This document shows positions 16,532 to 22,046 of a stretch of 22,046 bases of DNA, in pieces. Numbering within the stretch: the first letter of the stretch is position 1; each line of letters starts with the position of its first letter. The stretch covers positions 5,652 to 27,697 of the forward strand of contig DLOP01000135.1 in the NCBI GenBank assembly GCA_002478505.1, given 5' to 3'. This DNA comes from Lachnospiraceae bacterium UBA7481 (GTDB lineage Bacteria; Bacillota; Clostridia; Lachnospirales; Lachnospiraceae). Made by a program: the position numbers and the translations under genes. The notes under the pieces are model-generated. The model worked only from the letters and a program-made list of their open reading frames with translations. It did not search any database and was not told the origin of the DNA.

Positions 16532-17167
16532 TTAGATTTCCCCTTTCTCAGACATTGCAATATTCTCTTTAATATTAACGTAATTAACATCATATACCGA
16601 ATTCACTTGCATAACATGTCCTCCCGCTGCCTTTGCTGCCATGATTCCATTCTGGTTGTCTTCTACAATCAAACATTCATCCGACTGAAAACCCAGCCTG
16701 TTAATAGCCACATTATAAATTTCAGGATCCGGCTTCCCTTTTGATACATCTTGATTACTTAAAAAAAAGTCAAGATACGATATCAAATTACTTCTCTCCA
16801 TCATCATTTCTACCGTTTTTCGCATGGAATTTGACGCAACAGCCAGATGATATCCCTCTTCTTTTAAGTTTGACAATGCAAATTCATGAGAAAAAATAGG
16901 ATGACAATCTGCAACAATACGATCCACCGTATACTGTTGTTTTAGTTCATTAATAAATTTATGAAGTCTTAATGGCATTCCTTTTTCCATAGAAAGCATT
17001 TCCAGTTTTTTGGCAGTTGGCAAGCCATCATATGTAACCAAATGATCATATCTGCTTATTTCATAACCAAATAATCCTAGTGCCTTATTTAAAGCTTCAT
17101 AATGCCATTCCTTTGCATCAATTAACACCCCATCCATATCAAAAATTACAGCCTTAATTTTAGACAT
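16532..17167 (-). CDS. Beta-phosphoglucomutase-like HAD hydrolase
   Basis: A 211-residue HAD protein of the capped subgroup that includes beta-phosphoglucomutases and sugar phosphatases. Motif I FDMDGVLID (Asp10, Asp12), motif II Ser112 in VASNS, motif III Lys145 in KGKPDPEIY, and motif IV VEDNQNG (Asp170) are all present, so it is probably catalytically competent. Asp12 favours mutase or phosphatase activity. It directly precedes the degenerate and canonical nucleotidyltransferase genes and could make or remove the 1-phosphate on the sugar they use. ATG at 17167; GGGGGGAG lies seven bases upstream, inside the end of the preceding gene. Confidence 0.88.
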   Translation of the reverse strand: MSKIKAVIFDMDGVLIDAKEWHYEALNKALGLFGYEISRYDHLVTYDGLPTAKKLEMLSMEKGMPLRLHKFINELKQQYTVDRIVADCHPIFSHEFALSNLKEEGYHLAVASNSMRKTVEMMMERSNLISYLDFFLSNQDVSKGKPDPEIYNVAINRLGFQSDECLIVEDNQNGIMAAKAAGGHVMQVNSVYDVNYVNIKENIAMSEKGEI

Positions 17168-18136
17168 TTAGTTGCTCCCCCCTTCATCTACTTGATTTAT
17201 AAATCTTCTTAATCTGTTTTTTAGATTTCGGGGAACTCTTTTTACCGAAAAGACATTTGCCCCATCATACAAATAATTAATTCCATTACCATCATCTATG
17301 CAGCCATTTTTCTGTATATATTCAACATCTTTATCCCTTATTCTATAAATGTCTTTTTTTGTTATTCTATATATTTTACTTCTAAACAAACATCTTCTGA
17401 AAATATCATCTATACAAACTAGTCCATCTTTTTGTCCCAATATTTTTTCTTTATTGATACAATAATTTTGATAGATCCGATCAAATCTATGAACCTCCGA
17501 AAAAGTCGTTGGTCTGCCAACTTGTCCTTGCTCCAATAACTTTGCAGCAACCGTTGAAAATAAGAGTTCCTCTCTCGTGTAAGGCTTTTTCGATTTTTTA
17601 AATGGCATATGTTTTTGTAACACTGTTACTATTTCATCCATAATATCAAATGAATAAAATGATCCCTCTATCTGCGACGCATACTTGATCCCCCCATTAG
17701 CAATTCTATTTAACAGCATATCTTCACGGGCAGCATGCGCAACTATCCAATATGAATTTTTATTTTCAATCTCTCTGAAATTAAATCCTGCCTTGTACCT
17801 AAAAATATATTCTTCTATTCCGCTTCGGACATACATATCGTTTGAAGAATGCATCAAAAAATATTGAAAAACATAATGATCTTTAGCATATAAAAAATTA
17901 CTTATATGCGTTTCTATAATATCTCCCCATGCAGTTTCTAACCGTATAGGATTTATGACTACATTTTCTTTTTGCCTAAGTAATGCAATTTCTTCATTAT
18001 TACCATATGATTTGCAAATATGAAAAACAATCAACGCATTAGGAACATATTTTTTTATATTATCAGCTTGATTACATGCTACCTCTGCCGCCTCATGAAT
18101 TGGAATGGAAATAATGATCTTTATATTTTTTTTCAT
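17168..18136 (-). CDS. Putative glycosyltransferase, core-2/I-branching (GT14)-like
   Basis: A 322-residue cytoplasmic protein. The opening IIISIPIHEAAEVACNQADN (8-27) and the block FLMHSSNDMYVRSG (93-106, with Asn99-Asp100) resemble the bacterial GT14-type/core-2-like glycosyltransferases of capsule clusters, where the N-D pair stands where DxD is in other families. No membrane segments. The ATG at 18136 is preceded by AAGGA seven bases upstream and is immediately followed by A8. Its stop touches the HAD start. The exact family is less certain than for its neighbours. Confidence 0.7.
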   Translation of the reverse strand: MKKNIKIIISIPIHEAAEVACNQADNIKKYVPNALIVFHICKSYGNNEEIALLRQKENVVINPIRLETAWGDIIETHISNFLYAKDHYVFQYFLMHSSNDMYVRSGIEEYIFRYKAGFNFREIENKNSYWIVAHAAREDMLLNRIANGGIKYASQIEGSFYSFDIMDEIVTVLQKHMPFKKSKKPYTREELLFSTVAAKLLEQGQVGRPTTFSEVHRFDRIYQNYCINKEKILGQKDGLVCIDDIFRRCLFRSKIYRITKKDIYRIRDKDVEYIQKNGCIDDGNGINYLYDGANVFSVKRVPRNLKNRLRRFINQVDEGGSN

Positions 18137-18145
18137 TAAGAATCC

Positions 18146-18964
18146 TTACCAAATTTTCCAATCTTTTTTTTCTGTATTAACCGTAAAACATTCTTTCACC
18201 CGCAAATCTTCCTTTTCAACCCACATGTCAAGAAATCTTTCCCCCAACAAACCCATACACCTTGCATGCTCTTCTGAAGGAAACTGCCGGTCGATTTCCT
18301 TTTCTATTGAGAATAATAAAGGAAATAACCATTCACAATACTTGTCCAGCAACTCTTTTTTGCATATCATCACATTTAGCAAATGGGCATATTTTCGTTT
18401 CATGACTTTTTTATATATCCGCAAATCTTCAGGATATATCTTTGCGAATGTCTCATCTACCAGTTCCAGAATCTCTCTCCGTATCTTACTTTTCTTTGAT
18501 TTTTCATCAACCTTGTCCCGAACACAAAGCTGATTTTGATTGCCCCTGGGCGTAAAAGTCTTATTATGTAAAATCACATCATAAGATTTAAGAATATTTA
18601 TAATTTCTTTTTCCTGCAAAAAAATATTACAAACACCAAAAAGCTGATTATTGATCTTTCCATAACATGTTGTAAAGTATCTCCTGTAATGACATAATCC
18701 TACAACTTCCGAATGCGAATTTTTCCATATCCAATATAGCCCTGTCAACTCGTTATATCTGGGATTCCGATCCGCAATGTTATCCCCTACACAATCCACC
18801 AAATACTCTGACTGTAAATCATCATGGTGCTTCCCAACCATCAATTTTATGTACATAGCATCATTCACCGGCAATTGAAAAGCTTTGTGTCCCACTGCAA
18901 ATATACAGATCTTTTTTTTATGTATATCACATTTACTTGTTATCGCAGTCTCACATTCTCGCAT
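18146..18964 (-). CDS. DUF4422 glycosyltransferase-like protein
   Basis: A 272-residue protein of the DUF4422 family, common in capsule and exopolysaccharide clusters and thought to be glycosyltransferases. Diagnostic blocks are IFAVGHKAFQLPVND (21-35), GDNIADRNPRYNELTGLYWI (60-79) and GLCHYRRYF (89-97). No signal peptide. The ATG at 18964 overlaps the GT8 stop by 14 bases and has an AAAGGGAT site, so translation is probably coupled to the preceding gene. Confidence 0.88.
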   Translation of the reverse strand: MRECETAITSKCDIHKKKICIFAVGHKAFQLPVNDAMYIKLMVGKHHDDLQSEYLVDCVGDNIADRNPRYNELTGLYWIWKNSHSEVVGLCHYRRYFTTCYGKINNQLFGVCNIFLQEKEIINILKSYDVILHNKTFTPRGNQNQLCVRDKVDEKSKKSKIRREILELVDETFAKIYPEDLRIYKKVMKRKYAHLLNVMICKKELLDKYCEWLFPLLFSIEKEIDRQFPSEEHARCMGLLGERFLDMWVEKEDLRVKECFTVNTEKKDWKIW

Positions 18965-19970
18965 TGTTTATCCCTTTTATAGAATCCCTGTTAGATTTCC
19001 ACAAAAAAAGTTCATAACTCACTTTGAAAACAGCCATAAATACTCCTTTAGGAAGAACACGGTACAGCCATCGTTCCATACGAAAAACAATATCATTTTT
19101 TGTCGTTGGCGCTTTCACGTAATTACTCCACAAAGATTTTGCCAAATACCTGTCAAATAATTCTTTATCCGGATGAATGCAGTTTTTATGCCATGGGAAC
19201 TCTCCAAGATAACGAAAAAAATGAACTATCACAGGATTTTCCAGTGCACTATCTACTTCAGCTTTTGTGTAATAGGCTGGTTGCGAAAAGAAGCGGCAAT
19301 ATGTATTAAATTGATAATCAATATGCAATGGCTGAATATTATACCGAATATCCAGTCTGGAAATCTCGCCTTTTAACACAATATTGATCACATCCTGATC
19401 CGGTGCCATATAATGATTTCTTACGGTTGTCAGATGATTGCAAATCCGCTCAGTACATTGTTTTCTTCTCCAACAATCCATATCAAACAAAATAACGCCG
19501 CCATTAAAGTATGGGCTCTCCTTTGCAAATCCAAGCATTCTTTTATGTGTTGCACACATGGAATCTAACACCATAGCAATGGGATTATCTGACATATCAA
19601 AACTTTCCAAATCTTTTAAATCACCAACCACCACTGTGTCACAATCAATATACAAAAGACGCTTCACCGTACACGGAATAAACTCTGATACCATCATTTT
19701 TATATTTGTCACATAAGATCCACGATAATCATTGATTCCAAGTTCTTTTATTTTAGATACAATCGGTTTTGAATCAATAAATTCCGCTTTACGTCCATAC
19801 AACTCAATCTGACGTATCAGTTGTTGCTTATTTCTTTCCGAGATATTTTCTCCCATCAGGAAGATGGTTATCTCATCAATATGTCTGTTATTTTCCAGCA
19901 ACGAAACGATAGATGTCCCCGTATATGGTACATATTTCTCATTAAATTGATATAAAATATTAATCATCAT
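18951..19970 (-). CDS. GT8 family glycosyltransferase (first gene of the glycan operon)
   Basis: A 339-residue retaining glycosyltransferase of family 8 (galactosyl/glucosyltransferase type, GT-A fold). DxD motif DCD is at 109-111 in YIDCDTVV, NGGVILFD (156-163) and PDQDVIN are the family's second and third blocks, and HFFRYLGEFPW matches the C-terminal HxxGxxKPW-like acceptor region. The ATG at 19970 (or 19967) is chosen for family fit. The ribosome site GAAAG is weak, and a short upstream frame (20028-19972) ends two bases before it, so coupling is possible. A TTG at 20021 would add 17 odd residues. Its 5' leader is about 130 bases from the promoter at 20105-20133. Confidence 0.9.
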   Translation of the reverse strand: MMINILYQFNEKYVPYTGTSIVSLLENNRHIDEITIFLMGENISERNKQQLIRQIELYGRKAEFIDSKPIVSKIKELGINDYRGSYVTNIKMMVSEFIPCTVKRLLYIDCDTVVVGDLKDLESFDMSDNPIAMVLDSMCATHKRMLGFAKESPYFNGGVILFDMDCWRRKQCTERICNHLTTVRNHYMAPDQDVINIVLKGEISRLDIRYNIQPLHIDYQFNTYCRFFSQPAYYTKAEVDSALENPVIVHFFRYLGEFPWHKNCIHPDKELFDRYLAKSLWSNYVKAPTTKNDIVFRMERWLYRVLPKGVFMAVFKVSYELFLWKSNRDSIKGINNARM

Positions 19971-20104
19971 ATTAATCTTTCGATACAAAGCTTTCTGTAC
20001 TATTTTCGTTTTCCTGCACAAGCATCATAGATAATCATACCAATCTTTCTATGACATATATCTTCTCAAAAAACACATAAAATCGTTTTTTATACTGCTT
20101 TTTT

Positions 20105-20133
20105 ATTTTAGAACATTATGTTCTAAAAGTCAA
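20105..20133 (-). promoter_or_regulatory. Consensus promoter of the glycan operon
   Basis: On the minus strand, TTGACT (20133-20128) and TAAAAT (20110-20105) are separated by exactly 17 bases. The first 17-bp palindrome fills the spacer and overlaps the -10; the second sits just upstream of the -35. Confidence 0.8.
20109..20125. promoter_or_regulatory. Operator 1: 17-bp perfect palindrome TAGAACATTATGTTCTA
   Basis: A perfect dyad with half-sites TAGAACAT/ATGTTCTA around a central T. It occupies the spacer and -10 of the glycan-operon promoter, so a bound repressor would block RNA polymerase. It is centred 25 bases from operator 2. Confidence 0.8.
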
Positions 20134-20150
20134 TAGAACATTTTGTTCTA
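20134..20150. promoter_or_regulatory. Operator 2: 17-bp perfect palindrome TAGAACATTTTGTTCTA
   Basis: A perfect dyad with outer half-sites TAGAACA/TGTTCTA identical to operator 1. It abuts the -35 of the minus-strand promoter and overlaps the -35 region of the plus-strand xre promoter, suiting dual control of both genes. Confidence 0.8.
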
Positions 20151-20173
20151 GGTAAAATTTTATTTGCTATACT
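20143..20173 (+). promoter_or_regulatory. Promoter of the xre gene (extended -10)
   Basis: TATACT at 20168-20173 with TG at 20165-20166 gives a good extended -10. A weak -35 (TTGTTC, 20143-20148, 19-base spacing) lies inside operator 2, predicting autorepression. About 100 bases remain before the ATG. Confidence 0.6.
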
Positions 20174-20277
20174 AAACTACAATTAAATAATCATTGTTTT
20201 ATGAATAACGCAACCCGATTAGACATATAATATTTCATCTCTTCTAATCTGCATGATTCTTTTTATGGAGGTTCTAA

Positions 20278-20514
20278 ATGGTTTATCACAGAATACGGGA
20301 CTTGAGAGAAGACCTGGATATGACACAGACCGAATTAAGCAAGGTGTTACATATCACCCAGCGGGCTTATTCGCATTACGAGAACGGAACACGGGATATT
20401 CCTCTTGATATATTGATCAGTATAGCCGATTTCCATAATGTAAGTATTGATTATCTTCTCAATCGGACAAATGACAAAAGGCTGCACGCTCTGAATAAGA
20501 AGGATAAAATATAA
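20278..20514 (+). CDS. XRE-family transcriptional regulator (short HTH)
   Basis: A 78-residue single-domain helix-turn-helix protein of the Cro/CI (XRE) family. MTQTELSKVLHITQRAYSHY (15-34) carries the recognition helix, and the following residues (ENGTRDIPLDILISIADFHN) complete the five-helix domain. There is no oligomerisation or sensor domain beyond the HTH and a short charged tail, so it should bind as a dimer, fitting perfect palindromes. GGAGG lies six bases before the ATG. It is transcribed divergently from the glycan operon with the two 17-bp palindromes between them. It is the likely repressor of the operon and of itself; what would release it is not visible. Confidence 0.92.
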   Translation: MVYHRIRDLREDLDMTQTELSKVLHITQRAYSHYENGTRDIPLDILISIADFHNVSIDYLLNRTNDKRLHALNKKDKI

Positions 20515-20898
20515 AGGGGAAATACCTCTGATACACTGAACAATCGTCAATCTAAAATCACTGAATAGTTATGAATCAAAATTCTCTTAAAGTAGTCTCA
20601 AATATTTAATTTTTATCCAAGATCCACAAAAACGAAAAAAAACGGATGTATTTTTCAACCCAAGATGACATCTTGTAACAAATATAAATGTTATCTAGTT
20701 CCATATGGAGCATTGGCACACAGCTTTTTCATTGTCATCCTTATTGCAACCATTCACATATATGATATGGGATCCGTCGCCAAAATATGTACTGTTTCAC
20801 CTGTAGCCTTCGGCTGTTAAATGACATTCGTCACTCCACATACACTGCAAGTAAATCGTCAAAAATAAGGCATATCAGACTTTTATATCCGATATGCC
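20515..20898. other. Gene-poor interval after xre, possible decayed gene remnant
   Basis: 384 bases without a confident gene. Bases 20515-20660 are AT-rich with nothing recognised. On the minus strand at about 20847-20695, a frame reads as a Cys-rich polar peptide (…CMWSDECHLTAEGYR, stop TGA at 20799, NSTYFGDGSHIIYVNGCNKD… to TAG at 20695). One in-frame stop interrupts it, and no strong ribosome site is seen. A 51-codon plus-strand frame over the same bases (20665-20820) also lacks a ribosome site. The terminator of the GNAT gene occupies the right end. Confidence 0.3.
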
Positions 20899-20901
20899 TT
20901 A
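20861..20901 (-). terminator. Rho-independent terminator of the GNAT gene
   Basis: An 11-bp perfect stem (20866-20876 with 20891-20901, TAAGGCATATC/GATATGCCTTA) around a 14-base loop is followed on the minus strand by T5. The stem includes the GNAT stop codon TAA. Confidence 0.8.
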
Positions 20902-21447
20902 CATCTCAACTATATCATCTACACATTTATATAACTTATAACATTTATAGTCACTTTCCTGTATAACTGTACTCATATCATTTTCAAAATTTTCATAACT
21001 GTTTCTTTCATGATATAAATGGTATCCCTGTTCTGTAGAATATAGTGTTATGAAAACAACTCCTACCTCTTTTCTTAATTTCAATATCTTCTTTTCACAG
21101 TCTCTTAATAAATAATCACCCAAATATATTTTTTTACCATTTATTTGTGCTATTTTTGTTCCTTGATAACTGCTGTCGATTGCCAAGTAATTAACATTTA
21201 TTGAACCACCCATAGGCTTATATATTGTGGCACCACCTACATCTTCAATCTGATCAACTCTTCCTGCCTCTATATTATAATAGCCAATAATAACATCTTT
21301 TTTATCAGATAATAACACATAAGTAATGCCCTGATTTTCATCCAGAGCATTACCATTCCTCAAAAAATTATCAATAATTGTATTTCCACATTCAAAATTT
21401 TGAGCTAACTTCTCGTATTCTTTTGTGTATCTCTCAACATTCATCAT
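20899..21447 (-). CDS. GNAT acetyltransferase, TacT-toxin-like
   Basis: A 182-residue GNAT-fold protein. The N-terminal block FECGNTIIDNFLR (18-30) followed by YVLLSD and IIGYYNIEAG (53-62) follows the CG..LD.FL...YV..GYY pattern of TacT/AtaT-type acetyltransferase toxins, which acetylate aminoacyl-tRNA. The acetyl-CoA loop is unusual: YQGTKIAQINGKKIYLGDYL (94-113) carries an apparent insertion compared with the usual QGxGxG loop. The C-terminal GYHLYHERNSYENF includes Tyr residues in the area of the family's catalytic Tyr. The gene begins one base after the stop of a 57-codon gene, as in toxin-antitoxin pairs. Whether it is a toxin or a general acetyltransferase is not settled by sequence. 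Confidence 0.75.
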   Translation of the reverse strand: MMNVERYTKEYEKLAQNFECGNTIIDNFLRNGNALDENQGITYVLLSDKKDVIIGYYNIEAGRVDQIEDVGGATIYKPMGGSINVNYLAIDSSYQGTKIAQINGKKIYLGDYLLRDCEKKILKLRKEVGVVFITLYSTEQGYHLYHERNSYENFENDMSTVIQESDYKCYKLYKCVDDIVEM

Positions 21448-21448
21448 T

Positions 21449-21622
21449 TTATTTCTCTGTTACTGTACACTTTAAATTCTTAGTTTTCACATCAACATCA
21501 AAGGAAAAATTGTGAGAATCCATAAACTCAACCATTTTCCTATTGTCCTCTGTAGCTGGTGTTCTTCCTAATTCGCTTCTTGTAACAAAAGGCATTACAG
21601 GCTTTAATACACATGCATTCAT
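21449..21622 (-). CDS. 57-residue protein preceding the GNAT gene (candidate antitoxin)
   Basis: A short gene starting at the ATG at 21622 with a strong site (AAGGAG, seven to eight bases upstream) and ending at 21449, one base before the GNAT start. The product starts MNACVLKPVMPFVTRSELGR, is polar, and its C-terminus (FSFDVDVKTKNLKCTVTEK) looks strand-forming. I recognise no ribbon-helix-helix or other known antitoxin motif. The ribosome site, shared promoter (21659-21687) and tight coupling make it a real gene. An antitoxin or accessory role for the GNAT protein is inference from position. Confidence 0.75.
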   Translation of the reverse strand: MNACVLKPVMPFVTRSELGRTPATEDNRKMVEFMDSHNFSFDVDVKTKNLKCTVTEK

Positions 21623-21658
21623 TTCAACTTCTCCTTTCTCTTTTTTATCTTTACTTAT

Positions 21659-21687
21659 ATTATATCACCCCACCACTTCAAATTCAA
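21659..21687 (-). promoter_or_regulatory. Promoter of the small protein/GNAT pair
   Basis: Minus-strand TTGAAT (21687-21682), a 17-base spacer and a perfect TATAAT (21664-21659), with TG one base before the -10. It lies 37 bases upstream of the small gene's ATG. Confidence 0.8.
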
Positions 21688-21818
21688 CGACTCGGCAATA
21701 TAATATCTTTCTTTTATCAAACTTATATAATAAGAAGTTTATCATATGCCCAACTATAAATCAACTATTTCTAAATATTATATACAATAGTGATACAATC
21801 ATTCTCAACCTTTACATC

Positions 21819-21858
21819 AAAAAGAGGTACCAAAGAATTGCACTCCCTTTGATACCCC
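21819..21858 (-). terminator. Rho-independent terminator downstream of tpiA
   Basis: On the minus strand, a ten-base stem (21856-21847 with 21835-21826, GGTATCAAAG/CTTTGGTACC, one G-U pair) is followed by TCTTTTT. It is about 47 bases after the tpiA stop. Confidence 0.75.
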
Positions 21859-21904
21859 TATTTTACAACATTTTTAAACTATCAGATTTTAGAGAAAATC
21901 TTAC

Positions 21905-22046
21905 TTACTTATAGCAAACGATCTTTCCGAAATCAGCCTTGAGTGATGCGCCGCCTACAAGACCGCCGTCAATATCCGGCTGTGCGAACAGCTCTGCTGC
22001 ATTGCCGGCATTAACAGATCCGCCGTACTGGATGCGGACAGCCTCG
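21905..22046 (-). CDS. tpiA: Triosephosphate isomerase, C-terminal part (runs off the window)
   Basis: The last 47 codons of a glycolytic triosephosphate isomerase, which interconverts dihydroxyacetone phosphate and glyceraldehyde 3-phosphate. VRIQYGGSV and IDGGLVGGASLKADFGKIV are the phosphate-binding end of the TIM barrel and are nearly invariant in the family. The stop TAA is at 21905-21907. The higher GC than the glycan genes and its core metabolic role mark the conserved edge of the chromosome next to the variable island. Confidence 0.97.
   Translation of the reverse strand, partial: EAVRIQYGGSVNAGNAAELFAQPDIDGGLVGGASLKADFGKIVCYK

Noticed and set aside
18110..18140. A8 run right after the GT14-like start as a phase-variation site
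   Set aside because: A-runs of this length are frequent in this AT-rich region (Lys-rich starts), so the signal is not distinctive, unlike the G9 tract.
20067..20092. A/T-only hairpin (AAAAAAC/GTTTTTT) in the glycan-operon leader as an attenuator
   Set aside because: The stem is almost wholly A-U and the loop is ten bases, so it is too weak to call a terminator in such AT-rich DNA.
20109..20150. The two palindromes read as LexA (SOS) boxes of the GAAC-N-GTTC type
   Set aside because: Gram-positive LexA boxes have four bases between GAAC and GTTC; both sites here have five. An XRE-type regulator is encoded right beside them, which explains them better.
20665..20820. 51-codon plus-strand frame with a hydrophobic stretch
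   Set aside because: No ribosome site, the frame opens well upstream of the ATG, and the minus-strand reading of the same bases looks more protein-like.
21543..21914. 123-codon plus-strand frame across the GNAT partner and the intergenic region
   Set aside because: It runs opposite to a well-supported small gene, a promoter and a terminator, and its Leu/Ile/Tyr-rich composition is typical of an antisense shadow.

Overview
The window looks like chromosomal DNA of a low-GC Gram-positive anaerobe, most likely a Lachnospiraceae-type Clostridium relative. The evidence is the C-terminus of triosephosphate isomerase at the right edge, a decarboxylase-type carboxyltransferase and a secreted protein of a kind common in gut Lachnospiraceae at the left edge, strong AGGAGG ribosome sites, and many ATGA or short-overlap gene junctions. 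The flanking genes have higher GC than the interior. The middle 17 kb is visibly AT-rich, as expected for an exchangeable surface-glycan locus.

Layout, left to right, with almost everything on the minus strand. Positions 1-568: partial secreted protein. 641-2113: acyl-CoA carboxyltransferase-type subunit. 2302-3356: a HEPN-like small gene and a decayed AbiEii-type toxin gene. 3357-19970: sixteen tightly packed minus-strand genes forming one glycan operon. 20105-20173: a divergent control region. 20278-20514: a plus-strand XRE repressor. 20515-20898: no confident gene. 20899-21622: a GNAT acetyltransferase preceded by a 57-codon partner, resembling a toxin-antitoxin pair. 21905-22046: 3' end of tpiA.

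Read in transcription order, the operon encodes a GT8 transferase, a DUF4422 protein, a GT14-like transferase, a beta-phosphoglucomutase-like HAD protein, two paralogous sugar-nucleotidyltransferase-like proteins around a small cupin, a GT4 transferase with a C-terminal extension, a WavE-like protein, an SDR epimerase/dehydratase, a membrane acyltransferase, an ABC exporter (Wzm/Wzt type with a C-terminal carbohydrate-binding-like domain), an 1102-residue nucleotidyltransferase/coiled-coil/glycosyltransferase fusion, a GDPD-like protein and a KdsC-like phosphatase. The reasonable picture is a lipid-linked surface polysaccharide built in the cytoplasm, decorated by acyl groups and probably phosphate-linked substituents, and exported by the ABC pathway. 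No initiating phosphoglycosyltransferase is present, so chain initiation must be encoded elsewhere.

The most interesting signals are as follows. (1) Two perfect 17-bp palindromes sit on a consensus sigma-A promoter for the glycan operon and on the divergent xre promoter. (2) A G9 tract inside the acyltransferase gene could allow phase variation. (3) The giant fusion protein has a duplicated coiled-coil segment. (4) One of the two nucleotidyltransferase-like paralogues has lost its catalytic loop. All functional statements come from motif reading and family knowledge; no database search was run.
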